This document shows positions 1 through 8,675 of a stretch of 64,000 nt of DNA, piece after piece. Made by a program: the position numbers and the translations under genes. Each line of letters starts with the position of its first letter. The stretch's first letter is position 1. The notes under the pieces are model-generated. The model was not told where the DNA came from, did no database searches, and saw only the letters and a list, made by a program, of their open reading frames with translations. Origin of the DNA: Flavobacterium soyangense (GTDB taxonomy: Bacteria > Bacteroidota > Bacteroidia > Flavobacteriales > Flavobacteriaceae); assembly GCF_015277675.1 (NCBI RefSeq), contig NZ_JADHEC010000001.1, positions 124,001-188,000 of the forward strand, written 5' to 3'.

Positions 1-602
1 TTCGAGCTGCTTCCCAAATGGTTTCTTATGAAGTTGCAATGGGATTATCTGTAGTGGCTTTGTTAATGATGACAGGAACATTGAGTTTAAAAGAAATCTC
101 GATTCAACAATCGGGAATGCACTGGAATGTTTTTTACCAACCATTATCGTTTATCATATTCTTGATTTGTGCATTTGCAGAAACTAACAGAACTCCATTC
201 GACTTACCGGAATGTGAAACCGAATTAATTGGAGGTTATCACACTGAATATTCGTCAATGAAAATGGGTTTTTATTTATTTGCCGAATACGCCAATATGT
301 TTATTTCATCTACTATTTTGGCGGTTTTATTCTTCGGAGGATATAATTATCCCGGAATGAGTTGGGCTGTTGAAAATTGGGGAGTGAACATTGCCAATGT
401 GATAGGGGTTTTAGCCTTATTCATAAAACTATGTGGCTTTATATTCTTTTATATGTGGGTTCGCTGGACTATTCCAAGATTTAGATACGATCAATTGATG
501 CATTTGGGTTGGAGAATTTTGATCCCGCTTTCGATTTTTAATATCATAATCACTGGGATTGTTCTTTTGAGAGTAGAAATAATGGCTTATTTAGGATTTT
601 AA
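1..602 (+). CDS. nuoH: NADH-quinone oxidoreductase subunit H (5' truncated)
   Basis: C-terminal part of the complex I membrane subunit that forms the quinone-binding chamber next to the peripheral arm. The frame is open from the window edge (base 3 reads R-A-A-S-Q-M-V-S-Y-E), so the gene starts outside the window and the Met at base 18 is internal. The conserved NuoH loop is visible (FAETNRTPFDLPECETELIGG), followed by YHTEYSSMKMGFYLFAEYA and three hydrophobic segments before the stop. It is the first visible gene of a nuo operon. A 102-nt gap with a palindromic repeat separates it from nuoI, whereas the later nuo genes are almost contiguous. Identification is secure; only the N-terminus is missing. 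Confidence 0.96.
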   Translation, partial: RAASQMVSYEVAMGLSVVALLMMTGTLSLKEISIQQSGMHWNVFYQPLSFIIFLICAFAETNRTPFDLPECETELIGGYHTEYSSMKMGFYLFAEYANMFISSTILAVLFFGGYNYPGMSWAVENWGVNIANVIGVLALFIKLCGFIFFYMWVRWTIPRFRYDQLMHLGWRILIPLSIFNIIITGIVLLRVEIMAYLGF

Positions 603-619
603 TTAGAACTCAAATGCCC

Positions 620-680
620 TAGCCCTGATAGAAGAGGAAATCCCAAGCTTTTTTGCTTGGATTGAAACGGATAGCAGGAT
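620..680 (+). repeat. Dispersed palindromic intergenic repeat, family A copy 1
   Basis: Box TAGCCCTGATAGAAG at 620-634, a hairpin (TCCCAAGC, T-rich loop, GCTTGGA) at 641-661, then box AACGGATAGCAGG at 667-679. The same order of boxes occurs on the minus strand at 22857-22927. From memory, elements of the form AGCCC-GAT-GAAG ... ATAGCGGG are common between genes in Flavobacterium. This copy is inside the nuo operon, so it must be transcribed and compatible with read-through. Confidence 0.6.
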
Positions 681-703
681 TAAGCTTCAAAAAAAATTAA
701 AAA

Positions 704-1249
704 ATGTCAATACAAGAAATATCACTTTCCGGAAGAAAAAAGATAGTCTCTAATAAGGAGATGACTTTTTTCGAACGAATGTATCTTATAGCCATATTTA
801 AAGGCTTATGGATTACTATTAAACACTTTTTTAGAAAAAAAGCCACGATTCAATATCCTGAGCAAGTGCGTGAAATGAGCCCTGTATATCGCGGTCAACA
901 TATGCTAAAACGAGATGAACTAGGTCGTGAAAATTGCACCGCTTGTGGATTGTGTGCTTTATCCTGTCCTGCCGAAGCTATCACAATGAAAGCTGCGGAA
1001 CGCACTGCAGATGAAAAACATTTATACCGCGAAGAAAAATATGCTTCCATATATGAAATCAATATGTTACGTTGCATCTTTTGTGGATTATGTGAAGAAG
1101 CTTGTCCGAAAGACGCCATTTATTTGACCATTTCCAAGGAATTAGTTCCCGCAAGTTATAATAGGGAGGATTTCATTTTTGGAAAAGACAAATTGGTAAT
1201 GCCATTGGATATCGCAATGAAAAATGCTCAACTTAAAAACGCTAACTAA
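704..1249 (+). CDS. nuoI: NADH-quinone oxidoreductase subunit I, 2x[4Fe-4S]
   Basis: Ferredoxin-like complex I subunit carrying clusters N6a and N6b, which pass electrons towards N2 and quinone. Two CxxCxxCxxxCP motifs are visible: C78/C81/C84/C88 (CTACGLCALSCP) and C124/C127/C130/C134 (CIFCGLCEEACP). The length of 181 aa is normal, with an amphipathic N-terminal segment (FFERMYLIAIFKGLWITIKHFF) typical of the family. The TAA stop overlaps the ATG of nuoJ by one base (TAATG), which implies translational coupling. All eight cluster ligands are present. Confidence 0.97.
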   Translation: MSIQEISLSGRKKIVSNKEMTFFERMYLIAIFKGLWITIKHFFRKKATIQYPEQVREMSPVYRGQHMLKRDELGRENCTACGLCALSCPAEAITMKAAERTADEKHLYREEKYASIYEINMLRCIFCGLCEEACPKDAIYLTISKELVPASYNREDFIFGKDKLVMPLDIAMKNAQLKNAN

Positions 1250-1791
1250 TGATACATATCCCTGATTTAGCCAATGCGACGCCAATACAGATTTTATTTT
1301 GTATTTTATCAATTGTTACATTAGCTACTGCATTTTTAACGATTTATAGCAGAAATCCGATACACAGTGCCATCTATTTGGTTATTTGTTTCTTCTCGAT
1401 AGCAGGTCATTATTTGTTATTAAATGCCCAATTTTTAGCAATTGTTCACGTAATTGTCTATGCTGGTGCTATAATGATTTTATTTTTATTCACCGTGATG
1501 TTGATGAATTTGAACAAAGAAAATGAAGTTTATAAACCTAGGGTTACACGATTAGGGGCAATTATTTTGTTCTGTTTGATGTGTCTGGTTTTAATAGCAA
1601 TTTTTATCAATTCGAAACCAATTGCCGATGGCTCATATGAAGTGACTGGTCAAGATTATCAATCAATAAAAGTATTGGGCAAAGTGCTTTTAAACGAATA
1701 TATGGTTCCTTTCGAATTTGCTTCGGTATTGCTTTTAGTAGCTATGATTGGTGCGGTTTTATTGTCTAAAAAAGAAAAATTAGAGAAATAA
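1249..1791 (+). CDS. nuoJ: NADH-quinone oxidoreductase subunit J
   Basis: Membrane subunit of complex I. The 180-aa protein has five hydrophobic segments, including the conserved third helix with its pi-bulge region ([27 protein letters not shown]), a signature of NuoJ. An extra loop around residues 120-145 ([16 protein letters not shown]) precedes the last helix. Its start codon overlaps the nuoI stop and only one base separates it from nuoK. The assignment rests on the helix III signature and the gene order I-J-K. Confidence 0.95.
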   Translation: MIHIPDLANATPIQILFCILSIVTLATAFLTIYSRNPIHSAIYLVICFFSIAGHYLLLNAQFLAIVHVIVYAGAIMILFLFTVMLMNLNKENEVYKPRVTRLGAIILFCLMCLVLIAIFINSKPIADGSYEVTGQDYQSIKVLGKVLLNEYMVPFEFASVLLLVAMIGAVLLSKKEKLEK

Positions 1792-1792
1792 T

Positions 1793-2113
1793 ATGAATAA
1801 TATTTTGAATCAAATTGGTATCGAAAATTACATCTTCCTTAGCGTAATACTTTTTTGTATTGGTGTTTTTGGAGTGTTGTACAGACGAAATGCAATCATC
1901 GTATTTATGTCAATCGAAATAATGCTAAATGCCGTTAACCTTCTGTTTGTGGCGTTTTCGACTTATCATCAAGATGCACAAGGACAAATTTTTGTATTTT
2001 TCTCTATGGCTGTTGCTGCTGCCGAAGTTGCCGTTGGATTGGCAATTTTAGTTTCAATATTCAGAAATTTAGGTACAATTGATGTTGGGAATTTAAAAAA
2101 CTTAAAAGGATAA
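1793..2113 (+). CDS. nuoK: NADH-quinone oxidoreductase subunit K
   Basis: Small three-helix complex I subunit (106 aa), homologous to MrpC of Mrp antiporters and part of the proton path. The conserved membrane glutamates are visible in [15 protein letters not shown] and [19 protein letters not shown]. The C-terminus is short and basic (NLKNLKG). It starts one base after the nuoJ stop and ends six bases before nuoL, so J, K and L are certainly co-transcribed. Confidence 0.96.
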   Translation: MNNILNQIGIENYIFLSVILFCIGVFGVLYRRNAIIVFMSIEIMLNAVNLLFVAFSTYHQDAQGQIFVFFSMAVAAAEVAVGLAILVSIFRNLGTIDVGNLKNLKG

Positions 2114-2119
2114 TCTTCA

Positions 2120-3991
2120 ATGGATACAAGTTTAGTTTTAGTTTTACTATTAGCTCCTTTTTTAGGATTTTTATTTAATGTTTTTCTGGGTAAAAAAGCA
2201 GGCAAAAGCATCGTGGGAATTGTAGGGACACTTTCTGTTTTTGTTTCTTTTGCAATGACATTATATTTATTTGGAAACGCAAATCAAGAGCCTGTTGTGA
2301 TCAACTTATTTGATTGGATTTCGATTCAAAGATTCAACGTAAGTTTTGGATTTCTTATAGATCATTTATCATTGATTTGGTTGTTGTTTGTAACCGGAAT
2401 TGGATCTTTGATTCATTTGTATTCCATCAGCTATATGCACGATGACGAGAAAATGCATTCGTTTTTCGCTTACTTAAACCTGTTCATTTTCTTTATGATT
2501 ACCTTGGTAATAGGAAGTAACTTGTTAATGATGTTTATCGGTTGGGAAGGCGTGGGTCTTTGCTCCTACTTGCTAATCGGGTTTTGGTATAAAAACCAAG
2601 ACTTTAATGATGCCGCCAAAAAGGCTTTCATTATGAACAGAATTGGAGATTTAGGTTTTTTAATCGGAATATTTATTGTGGGTTCATTATTCAACACTTT
2701 AGATTTTACTTCTCTTAAAAACATAATTACAACCGCAAAGGACATCAATGATTTTTGGATTGCACTGGCCGCATTAGCTTTATTTATTGGAGCAGCAGGA
2801 AAATCAGCACAAATTCCATTATATACGTGGTTGCCTGATGCGATGGCTGGACCAACGCCGGTTTCGGCATTGATTCATGCTGCAACAATGGTTACTGCAG
2901 GAATTTTTATGATTACGAGATTGAACTTTTTGTTTGACATGGCTCCAAGTGTTCAAAATATTATTGCGATTGTCGGAGCAGTTACTGCTTTAGTTGCCGC
3001 AACGATTGCCTTGGTTCAAAATGACATCAAAAAAGTATTGGCTTATTCTACGGTTTCACAATTGGGATTAATGTTCTTAGCATTAGGATTGGGCGCCTAT
3101 GAAGTTGCCGTTTTCCACGTAATCACACACGCATTCTTCAAAGCTTGCTTGTTCTTAGGTTCTGGCTCGGTGATTCACGGTTTGCACGGAGAACAAGATA
3201 TGCGAAAAATGGGTGGCTTGAAAAAAGCGATGCCTATCACTTTTATAACAATGCTGATTGCGGCATTGGCAATTTCAGGAATATTTCCGTTGGCAGGATT
3301 TTGGTCTAAAGACGAAATCTTAATGACTGCTTTTCATGCAAACATAGCTTTATGGGTAATTGGTTCTATTGCTTCGATAATGACTGCTTTCTATATGTTT
3401 AGATTGATTTATTTAACTTTTTTCAACTCGTTTAGAGGAACCGAAGAACAAAAAAATCATTTACACGAAAGCCCAAGTTTGATTACTTTGCCATTAATCA
3501 TTTTGGCAATCTTGTCTTTCTTTGGTGGAATAATAAGTTTACCGGGAAACAGTTGGTTGAATAAATATTTAGCTCCATTATTTTCGAAAGTGGTTCACGA
3601 AGAACATCAATTTGGAAATACCGAATATATGTTGATGGCAATTGCCACGATTGGTGCCATTATTGGAATCGGAATTGCTTATAAAAAATATCTAAAAGAC
3701 AATACTATTCCAAGTGAAGATGCTGAAATCACTGGTGTAACCAAAGTTTTATACAACAAATATTATGTTGACGAAGCCTATGATGCAATTTTCGTAAAAC
3801 CGGTAAATGTGCTTTCAAGTTTCTTTAGAGATTCTGTAGAAACAACTTTATCGGCGCTAATTTTTGGATTAGGAAAAGTAACAAACGAAATCGCTCTACA
3901 AGGAAAAAAAATTCACAACGGAAGTGTTGGACTTTATCTTTTCGCTTTTGTTTTAGGCGTTATTGCCATAATAACTTATTTATTTTTATAA
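2120..3991 (+). CDS. nuoL: NADH-quinone oxidoreductase subunit L
   Basis: Largest antiporter-like proton-pumping subunit of complex I (623 aa). Family motifs are intact: HLSLIWLLFVTGIGSLIHLYS, FIGWEGVGLCSYLLIGFW with the key Glu in TM5, AAGKSAQIPLYTWLPDAMAG, PTPVSALIHAATMVTAGIFM, and the TM12 region SGIFPLAGFWSKDEIL. The C-terminal portion contains the amphipathic lateral-helix region and a last TM segment (VGLYLFAFVLGVIAIITYLFL). It sits between nuoK (6-nt gap) and nuoM (13-nt gap). There is no sign of frameshift. Confidence 0.97.
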   Translation: MDTSLVLVLLLAPFLGFLFNVFLGKKAGKSIVGIVGTLSVFVSFAMTLYLFGNANQEPVVINLFDWISIQRFNVSFGFLIDHLSLIWLLFVTGIGSLIHLYSISYMHDDEKMHSFFAYLNLFIFFMITLVIGSNLLMMFIGWEGVGLCSYLLIGFWYKNQDFNDAAKKAFIMNRIGDLGFLIGIFIVGSLFNTLDFTSLKNIITTAKDINDFWIALAALALFIGAAGKSAQIPLYTWLPDAMAGPTPVSALIHAATMVTAGIFMITRLNFLFDMAPSVQNIIAIVGAVTALVAATIALVQNDIKKVLAYSTVSQLGLMFLALGLGAYEVAVFHVITHAFFKACLFLGSGSVIHGLHGEQDMRKMGGLKKAMPITFITMLIAALAISGIFPLAGFWSKDEILMTAFHANIALWVIGSIASIMTAFYMFRLIYLTFFNSFRGTEEQKNHLHESPSLITLPLIILAILSFFGGIISLPGNSWLNKYLAPLFSKVVHEEHQFGNTEYMLMAIATIGAIIGIGIAYKKYLKDNTIPSEDAEITGVTKVLYNKYYVDEAYDAIFVKPVNVLSSFFRDSVETTLSALIFGLGKVTNEIALQGKKIHNGSVGLYLFAFVLGVIAIITYLFL

Positions 3992-4004
3992 TAATTTTTA
4001 CATA

Positions 4005-5456
4005 ATGAATGTAACTACACTATTAATTATTCTTCTTGTTGGCGCATTTGCAACTTATTTTTCGGGTGATAAATGGGCTCCAAAAGTGGCTTTGCTTTTT
4101 GGCTTGACCGCTTTTGCAGGTACGATTTGTTTGCTAAGTCAATACAATTTAGGACAAGAAATAAACTACACAAAACTTTGGATTTCAAAACCAAATATTT
4201 CTTTTGCTTTACAGGCAGATGGACTTTCGTTAGCAATGCTTTTGTTGACAACAGCTTTGACGCCAATTATCATTTATTCTTCTTTTGGAAATACCTATAA
4301 AAATTCGAAAGCTTTTTACGCATTAATCTTGTTTATGACCTTTGCTATGGCGGGAACTTTCCTAGCATCTGATGGTCTTTTATATTATATTTTTTGGGAG
4401 TTGTCTTTGATTCCTATTTACTTTATTGCTTTAATTTGGGGTAATGGCGATGCCGAAGAACGCAAAAAAGCAGTGGTGAAATTCTTTATTTACACATTAG
4501 CCGGTTCATTGTTTATGCTGGTTGCTTTTATTTATTTATACCAAAAAGCAGGAAGTTTTTTAATCAACGATTTGACTCAACTTAAATTATCTTCAACGGA
4601 GCAATTTTGGATATTTTTGGCTTTCTTCTTGGCGTATGCCATCAAAATCCCATTGATTCCATTCCATACTTGGCAGGCAGAAGTATACCAAAAAGCACCT
4701 ACGGTTGGGACAATGCTGCTTTCTGGGATTATGTTAAAAATGGGATTGTACAGCGTTATTCGTTGGCAATTGCCTATTGCCCCATTAGCTGCAAAAGAAT
4801 ATATGGACGTGTTTATTATACTTGGAATTGCTGGTGTAATTTATGGTTCTATCGTGGCTTTACGCCAAAAAGATTTGAAAAAATTATTGGCTTATTCTTC
4901 TTTGGCACACGTTGGATTAATAGCTGCCGGTTCATACACTTTAACGCTTGACGGATTTCGTGGTGCTGTTTTACAAATGATAGCTCATGGATTTGTTGTG
5001 ACTGGATTGTTCTTGGTTGCCGAAATCATTTTCAGAAGATACGAAACACGAAAGATTTCAGAAATGGGCGGTATCCGTGCACAATCACCAAAATTTACCT
5101 CGATGTTTATGATCTTGGTTTTAGCATCAGTTGCCTTGCCATCGACATTTAACTTTGTGGGAGAATTTACGGTTTTGTATAGCCTTTCGCAAGTGAACAT
5201 TTGGTTTTCACTTCTTGGAGGAACGACCATAATATTGGGTGCTTATTATATGTTGAAAATGTTTCAACACGTAATGCTGGGCGAGACCAATGTGAGATTA
5301 TTTGCAGACGTGACTTTCAACGAAGGCTTATGTTTGGTGATTATCATTGCCGTTTTGTTTTTCTTTGGAATGTATCCAAAACCAATTATTGACTTGATTA
5401 CACCAAGTCTCGAAAATATTTTAACTCAAGTAAACAGATTTAACCAAGTCAAATAA
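4005..5456 (+). CDS. nuoM: NADH-quinone oxidoreductase subunit M
   Basis: Antiporter-like proton-pumping subunit of complex I (483 aa). Visible family motifs are DGLLYYIFWELSLIPIYFIALIWG (TM5 Glu), FLAYAIKIPLIPFHTWQAEVYQKAPTVG, LSGIMLKMGLYSVIRW and RQKDLKKLLAYSSLAHVGLI. The ATG at 4005 follows nuoL by 13 nt and three bases separate the stop from nuoN. The length and helix pattern match the family. It works with NuoL and NuoN, coupling quinone reduction to proton export. Confidence 0.97.
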   Translation: MNVTTLLIILLVGAFATYFSGDKWAPKVALLFGLTAFAGTICLLSQYNLGQEINYTKLWISKPNISFALQADGLSLAMLLLTTALTPIIIYSSFGNTYKNSKAFYALILFMTFAMAGTFLASDGLLYYIFWELSLIPIYFIALIWGNGDAEERKKAVVKFFIYTLAGSLFMLVAFIYLYQKAGSFLINDLTQLKLSSTEQFWIFLAFFLAYAIKIPLIPFHTWQAEVYQKAPTVGTMLLSGIMLKMGLYSVIRWQLPIAPLAAKEYMDVFIILGIAGVIYGSIVALRQKDLKKLLAYSSLAHVGLIAAGSYTLTLDGFRGAVLQMIAHGFVVTGLFLVAEIIFRRYETRKISEMGGIRAQSPKFTSMFMILVLASVALPSTFNFVGEFTVLYSLSQVNIWFSLLGGTTIILGAYYMLKMFQHVMLGETNVRLFADVTFNEGLCLVIIIAVLFFFGMYPKPIIDLITPSLENILTQVNRFNQVK

Positions 5457-5459
5457 AAA

Positions 5460-6851
5460 ATGAATACATTAATAGCTATAACAGGATTAGGTGTTTTATG
5501 CCTTTTATTTGAAATTTTAAATTTTAGAAAAGCCATTGTTCCTATAACAATTATTGGATTATTGGCCGTTCTTGGAATTACCTTTTCGGAATTTAATGCT
5601 CCGGGGAGTCACTATAATAATATGATTGTGGTGAGCAAATTTTCATCTGCTTTTTCTGCTTTGTTTATTGTTCTAACCATTTTTTTGGTTGCTTTAGCTC
5701 ATGATTTCTACGAAGATCATAAAACTAAAATCTCTGATTTTATTGCCATTAAAATCTTTATGTTGGCCGGAGCGGTAGCTATGGTTTCTTTCGGAAACTT
5801 GGCGATGTTCTTCCTAGGAATCGAAGTATTGTCTATTTCCTTATATATACTTGCCGCAAGCAATAGATTGAATGTAAAAAGTAACGAAGCCGGAATGAAG
5901 TATTTCTTGATGGGTTCTTTTGCTTCAGGGATTATATTGTTCGGAATTTGCTTGATTTATGGAGCAATGGGAAGTTTTGATGTTATAGAAATTAGCGAAA
6001 ATTCTTTATCCGCTGAATTACCAATCTGGTTTCCCATTGGAATGATTTTGATGACTATCGGAATGTTGTTTAAAGTTGCTGCTGTTCCTTTTCATTTTTG
6101 GGCACCCGATGTTTATGAAGGTTCTCCAACTTTGACTACCACTACAATGAGTACTTTAGTAAAAGTGGTTGCCATTGCAACGCTTTATAAATTAATTGCT
6201 GAATTGAATTTGATTCCATCTTTAGAAAATCAAGACCTTTTAGGAACTTTTAAAACAATTGTAGTTATTATTACGATAGCTTCGATGACCGTTGGTAACA
6301 TAATGGCTTTAAAACAAAACAATGTAAAACGTATGTTGGCTTTCTCCGGGATTTCACACGCTGGTTTTATGTTGATGACTTTGTTGAGTATCAGCAATTC
6401 TGCCGGAAATTTATTGTATTATGCTACTGCCTATTCATTGGCTGGAATTGCTGCTTTCACCGTGATTTTATACGTTTGCAAAAACAGGGATAATGAAGAT
6501 ATTGCAAATTTTAACGGACTTAGTAAAAATAATCCATTAATGGCGGCAGTTCTTACGGCAGCTTTACTTTCTATGGCTGGAATTCCAATCTTTGCAGGGT
6601 TTTTTGCCAAATTAGTTTTGTTCAATCAAACCATTCAAGCAGGTTACTTAGTGGTTGTAATTGCAGCTGTAATAAACTCCATTATTAGTGTGGGTTATTA
6701 TTTTAAATTGATTTTGGCGATGTACAACAAGGAGCCAAATGAAGAAGCGGCGAAAACACAATTTGTATTTTATGCTGTTGCAATTGTAGCCGTTTTATTA
6801 AATATTATTTTAGGTTTGTTTCCTTCTGCGGTTTTGGATTTATTAGGATAA
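5460..6851 (+). CDS. nuoN: NADH-quinone oxidoreductase subunit N
   Basis: Third antiporter-like subunit of complex I (463 aa) and last gene of the operon. Motifs seen are FFLGIEVLSISLYILAA, FKVAAVPFHFWAPDVYEGSPT, ALKQNNVKRMLAFSGISHAGFMLM and LSMAGIPIFAGFFAKLVLF, all typical of NuoN. It begins three bases after nuoM. A strong intrinsic terminator follows at 6877-6909, which marks the operon end. Confidence 0.97.
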   Translation: MNTLIAITGLGVLCLLFEILNFRKAIVPITIIGLLAVLGITFSEFNAPGSHYNNMIVVSKFSSAFSALFIVLTIFLVALAHDFYEDHKTKISDFIAIKIFMLAGAVAMVSFGNLAMFFLGIEVLSISLYILAASNRLNVKSNEAGMKYFLMGSFASGIILFGICLIYGAMGSFDVIEISENSLSAELPIWFPIGMILMTIGMLFKVAAVPFHFWAPDVYEGSPTLTTTTMSTLVKVVAIATLYKLIAELNLIPSLENQDLLGTFKTIVVIITIASMTVGNIMALKQNNVKRMLAFSGISHAGFMLMTLLSISNSAGNLLYYATAYSLAGIAAFTVILYVCKNRDNEDIANFNGLSKNNPLMAAVLTAALLSMAGIPIFAGFFAKLVLFNQTIQAGYLVVVIAAVINSIISVGYYFKLILAMYNKEPNEEAAKTQFVFYAVAIVAVLLNIILGLFPSAVLDLLG

Positions 6852-6876
6852 ACTTATCATAAAAAATTATATTGAA

Positions 6877-6909
6877 AACCATCAAGAGTAATTTTGATGG
6901 TTTTTTTGT
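6877..6909 (+). terminator. Intrinsic terminator of the nuo operon
   Basis: An 11-bp perfect stem, AAAACCATCAA (6877-6887) with TTGATGGTTTT (6896-6906), runs into a T tract, 26 nt after the nuoN stop. Confidence 0.85.
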
Positions 6910-6932
6910 TAGATTTGCTTTGATGAATTGTA
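6898..6932 (+). repeat. Direct repeat, left copy, before the phosphatase-like gene
   Basis: The segment from GATGG through the T-run, GTTAGATT, TTTGA and GAATT is repeated with about 90% identity at 8572-8605, after the phosphatase-like gene. The two copies include the right arm of each terminator and the following ~20 nt. Confidence 0.6.
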
Positions 6933-6974
6933 TATACAAAAAACTTATAGCTATTTTAAATCTCATTAAAAAAA

Positions 6975-6982
6975 TAGCTTTG
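6975..6982 (+). promoter_or_regulatory. Candidate -7 element (TAGCTTTG)
   Basis: Matches TAnnTTTG about 75 nt upstream of the ATG at 7057. No TTTG is seen at the expected -33 distance, so this is a weak call. Confidence 0.35.
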
Positions 6983-7056
6983 AAAGAGGATTGAAAAAAA
7001 ATTTTGAAGAATAAAACAATTTGAAAACAGAACAATTAAATAATAAAAATTAAGCT

Positions 7057-8520
7057 ATGAAAAAAATGAGAAAATCGTATTTTAACTTTTCGGCAAAAAA
7101 TGTCTTTTTATTCTGTTTAATCTGGTTCTGCATAGGATTTACGATAGGAACATTTGTTCTTATCTATCCTGTACATTGGATTACAGACTATTCTGCCACA
7201 AATAATTGGTCGAGTTCAAAAGAAAATATTTTCATAAAAATTGCCATAATACTTTATGTTATTTTATCCTTTTTCATCTCAGTAAGGTTGTTAACTGTAT
7301 ACTATAAAATAAGAACAAAGACTTCCGTTTTTTCCTTTTTTGCGATTTTAATTTCACTCACTGTCTCTGTACTTTGGTTATGGTTTAACCCTGAATTAAT
7401 GGAGAGAATAAATCCACAAAATGTTTCTGCTGAAAGAACTAAAAATGCTCATTTCTTTTTTGGACCTTACCCTTCAGAGTCTACTCTATATGATTTAAAA
7501 GAAAATGATTATACTCTAGTTATTTCGTTATTAAATCCTGCCGTTGTTCCATTTGAACCCAAGCTTATAAACGATGAGGAAAGAGCAGTTTCAAAGGTTG
7601 GCATCAAATATATAAACATTCCTTTATTGCCGTGGGTTAGTGACAACGCAGAAGCAATAAATAAATTAAAAGAAATAATTAAAAATGAAAAAGGCAAAGT
7701 TTATGTACATTGTTATTTGGGCAAAGACCGTGTAAATGTTGTTAAAAATATAATAAAAAACAACAATGGAATCATTGATAAATCTGCTGAGTCAGAACAA
7801 AGTCGTCGCTTAGAAGATGTTACAAAATTTGAAAGAGGCGACATTATTAAATTAGAAACCGATGTGTTTTTAACTCCTTATCCAACAGATGAAGAGTATT
7901 TTAGTTTTATCTTAACAAGCCCTATTAAGAATATAGTATCATTGCTGAATCCTTTAGATAAGGAAGATTTAGTTATGATAGAGAAAGAAAAAAAACTGCT
8001 ACCTCAATATGGTATAAATTTACATCAAATGCCTTTGATTATTGATCCTTACAATCCAGATACTGTATTAGATATTGTTCGAAAAATAAAAAAACTTCCG
8101 CAACCAATAGTCATTCATGCTTTTTTTACAAAAGGTATTATGAAAGAAGCAATTGAACTCACTTATAAAAATCAAAAACAATCTCTTCCTCCTTCATTAT
8201 TTCTTGAATCAATGGCTAATGGGCTTCCCACCGTTATTTCATCAAATGTTGTTGCCGGAATGACTCCTCTAGAATCTGAATTCAAGTCATATCTGTATTC
8301 TCGTGGGATTCGTAATATTGCATTTACAGGAATCAAAAAAGCTAAAAAAAATAAAATTCTTGAAACACAAGCCATAAAATCTGGTCTTAAGTGGAGAAAT
8401 TTTAATCTCAATAATCCTGCTTTATTACAAGCTATTAAGACAGAAGGAACTTGGTATATATATGGTTCTCCTGTAGAGGAAATTAAAAAAGAGCTCAACG
8501 ATAAAATTGTTACTCCATAA
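7057..8520 (+). CDS. Membrane protein with tandem dual-specificity-phosphatase-like domains
   Basis: 487 aa. Three hydrophobic segments (about residues 15-38, 57-78 and 90-109) are followed by two similar cytosolic domains. Domain 1 opens with FFGPYPSESTLYDLK...VISLLNP and carries the Cys-phosphatase signature HCX5R as H218-C219-YLGKD-R225. Domain 2 opens with FLTPYPTDEEYFSF...IVSLLNP, but its signature is degenerate (HAFFTKGI: Ala for the catalytic Cys, no Arg), so it is probably inactive. The rest of domain 2 resembles a substrate-binding or regulatory duplicate. The substrate is unknown; phosphoprotein or phospholipid phosphatase are both possible. The gene stands alone between two terminators and is bracketed by a direct repeat, suggesting a separate acquisition. 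Confidence 0.7.
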   Translation: MKKMRKSYFNFSAKNVFLFCLIWFCIGFTIGTFVLIYPVHWITDYSATNNWSSSKENIFIKIAIILYVILSFFISVRLLTVYYKIRTKTSVFSFFAILISLTVSVLWLWFNPELMERINPQNVSAERTKNAHFFFGPYPSESTLYDLKENDYTLVISLLNPAVVPFEPKLINDEERAVSKVGIKYINIPLLPWVSDNAEAINKLKEIIKNEKGKVYVHCYLGKDRVNVVKNIIKNNNGIIDKSAESEQSRRLEDVTKFERGDIIKLETDVFLTPYPTDEEYFSFILTSPIKNIVSLLNPLDKEDLVMIEKEKKLLPQYGINLHQMPLIIDPYNPDTVLDIVRKIKKLPQPIVIHAFFTKGIMKEAIELTYKNQKQSLPPSLFLESMANGLPTVISSNVVAGMTPLESEFKSYLYSRGIRNIAFTGIKKAKKNKILETQAIKSGLKWRNFNLNNPALLQAIKTEGTWYIYGSPVEEIKKELNDKIVTP

Positions 8521-8549
8521 CAAAAACCTCTAATAAAAATAAATTATAT

Positions 8550-8582
8550 AAACCATCCCGACCAAAAGCGAGATGGTTTTTT
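8550..8582 (+). terminator. Intrinsic terminator after the phosphatase-like gene
   Basis: The stem AAACCATCCCG / CGAGATGGTTT (one mismatch) is followed by a run of T. Its T tract overlaps the -33 element of the next promoter. Confidence 0.75.
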
Positions 8583-8605
8583 GTTAGATTGGTTTTGAAG
8601 AATTA
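8572..8605 (+). repeat. Direct repeat, right copy, after the phosphatase-like gene
   Basis: Near-identical to 6898-6932 (GATGG, T-run, GTTAGATT, TTTGA, GAATT). See the left copy. Confidence 0.6.
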
Positions 8606-8611
8606 CATTTG
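8580..8611 (+). promoter_or_regulatory. Bacteroidota-type promoter for the MBOAT operon
   Basis: TTTG at 8580-8583, a 20-nt spacer, and TACATTTG at 8604-8611. Both elements and the spacing fit the Bacteroidota sigma-70-like consensus. The predicted start near 8618 leaves a leader of about 58 nt before the ATG at 8676. Confidence 0.6.
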
Positions 8612-8675
8612 TCAATCCTTATGAAAACAGTAAAATTTATTGGTTTCGCCTACATAATAAATTAGATTCCAAAAT

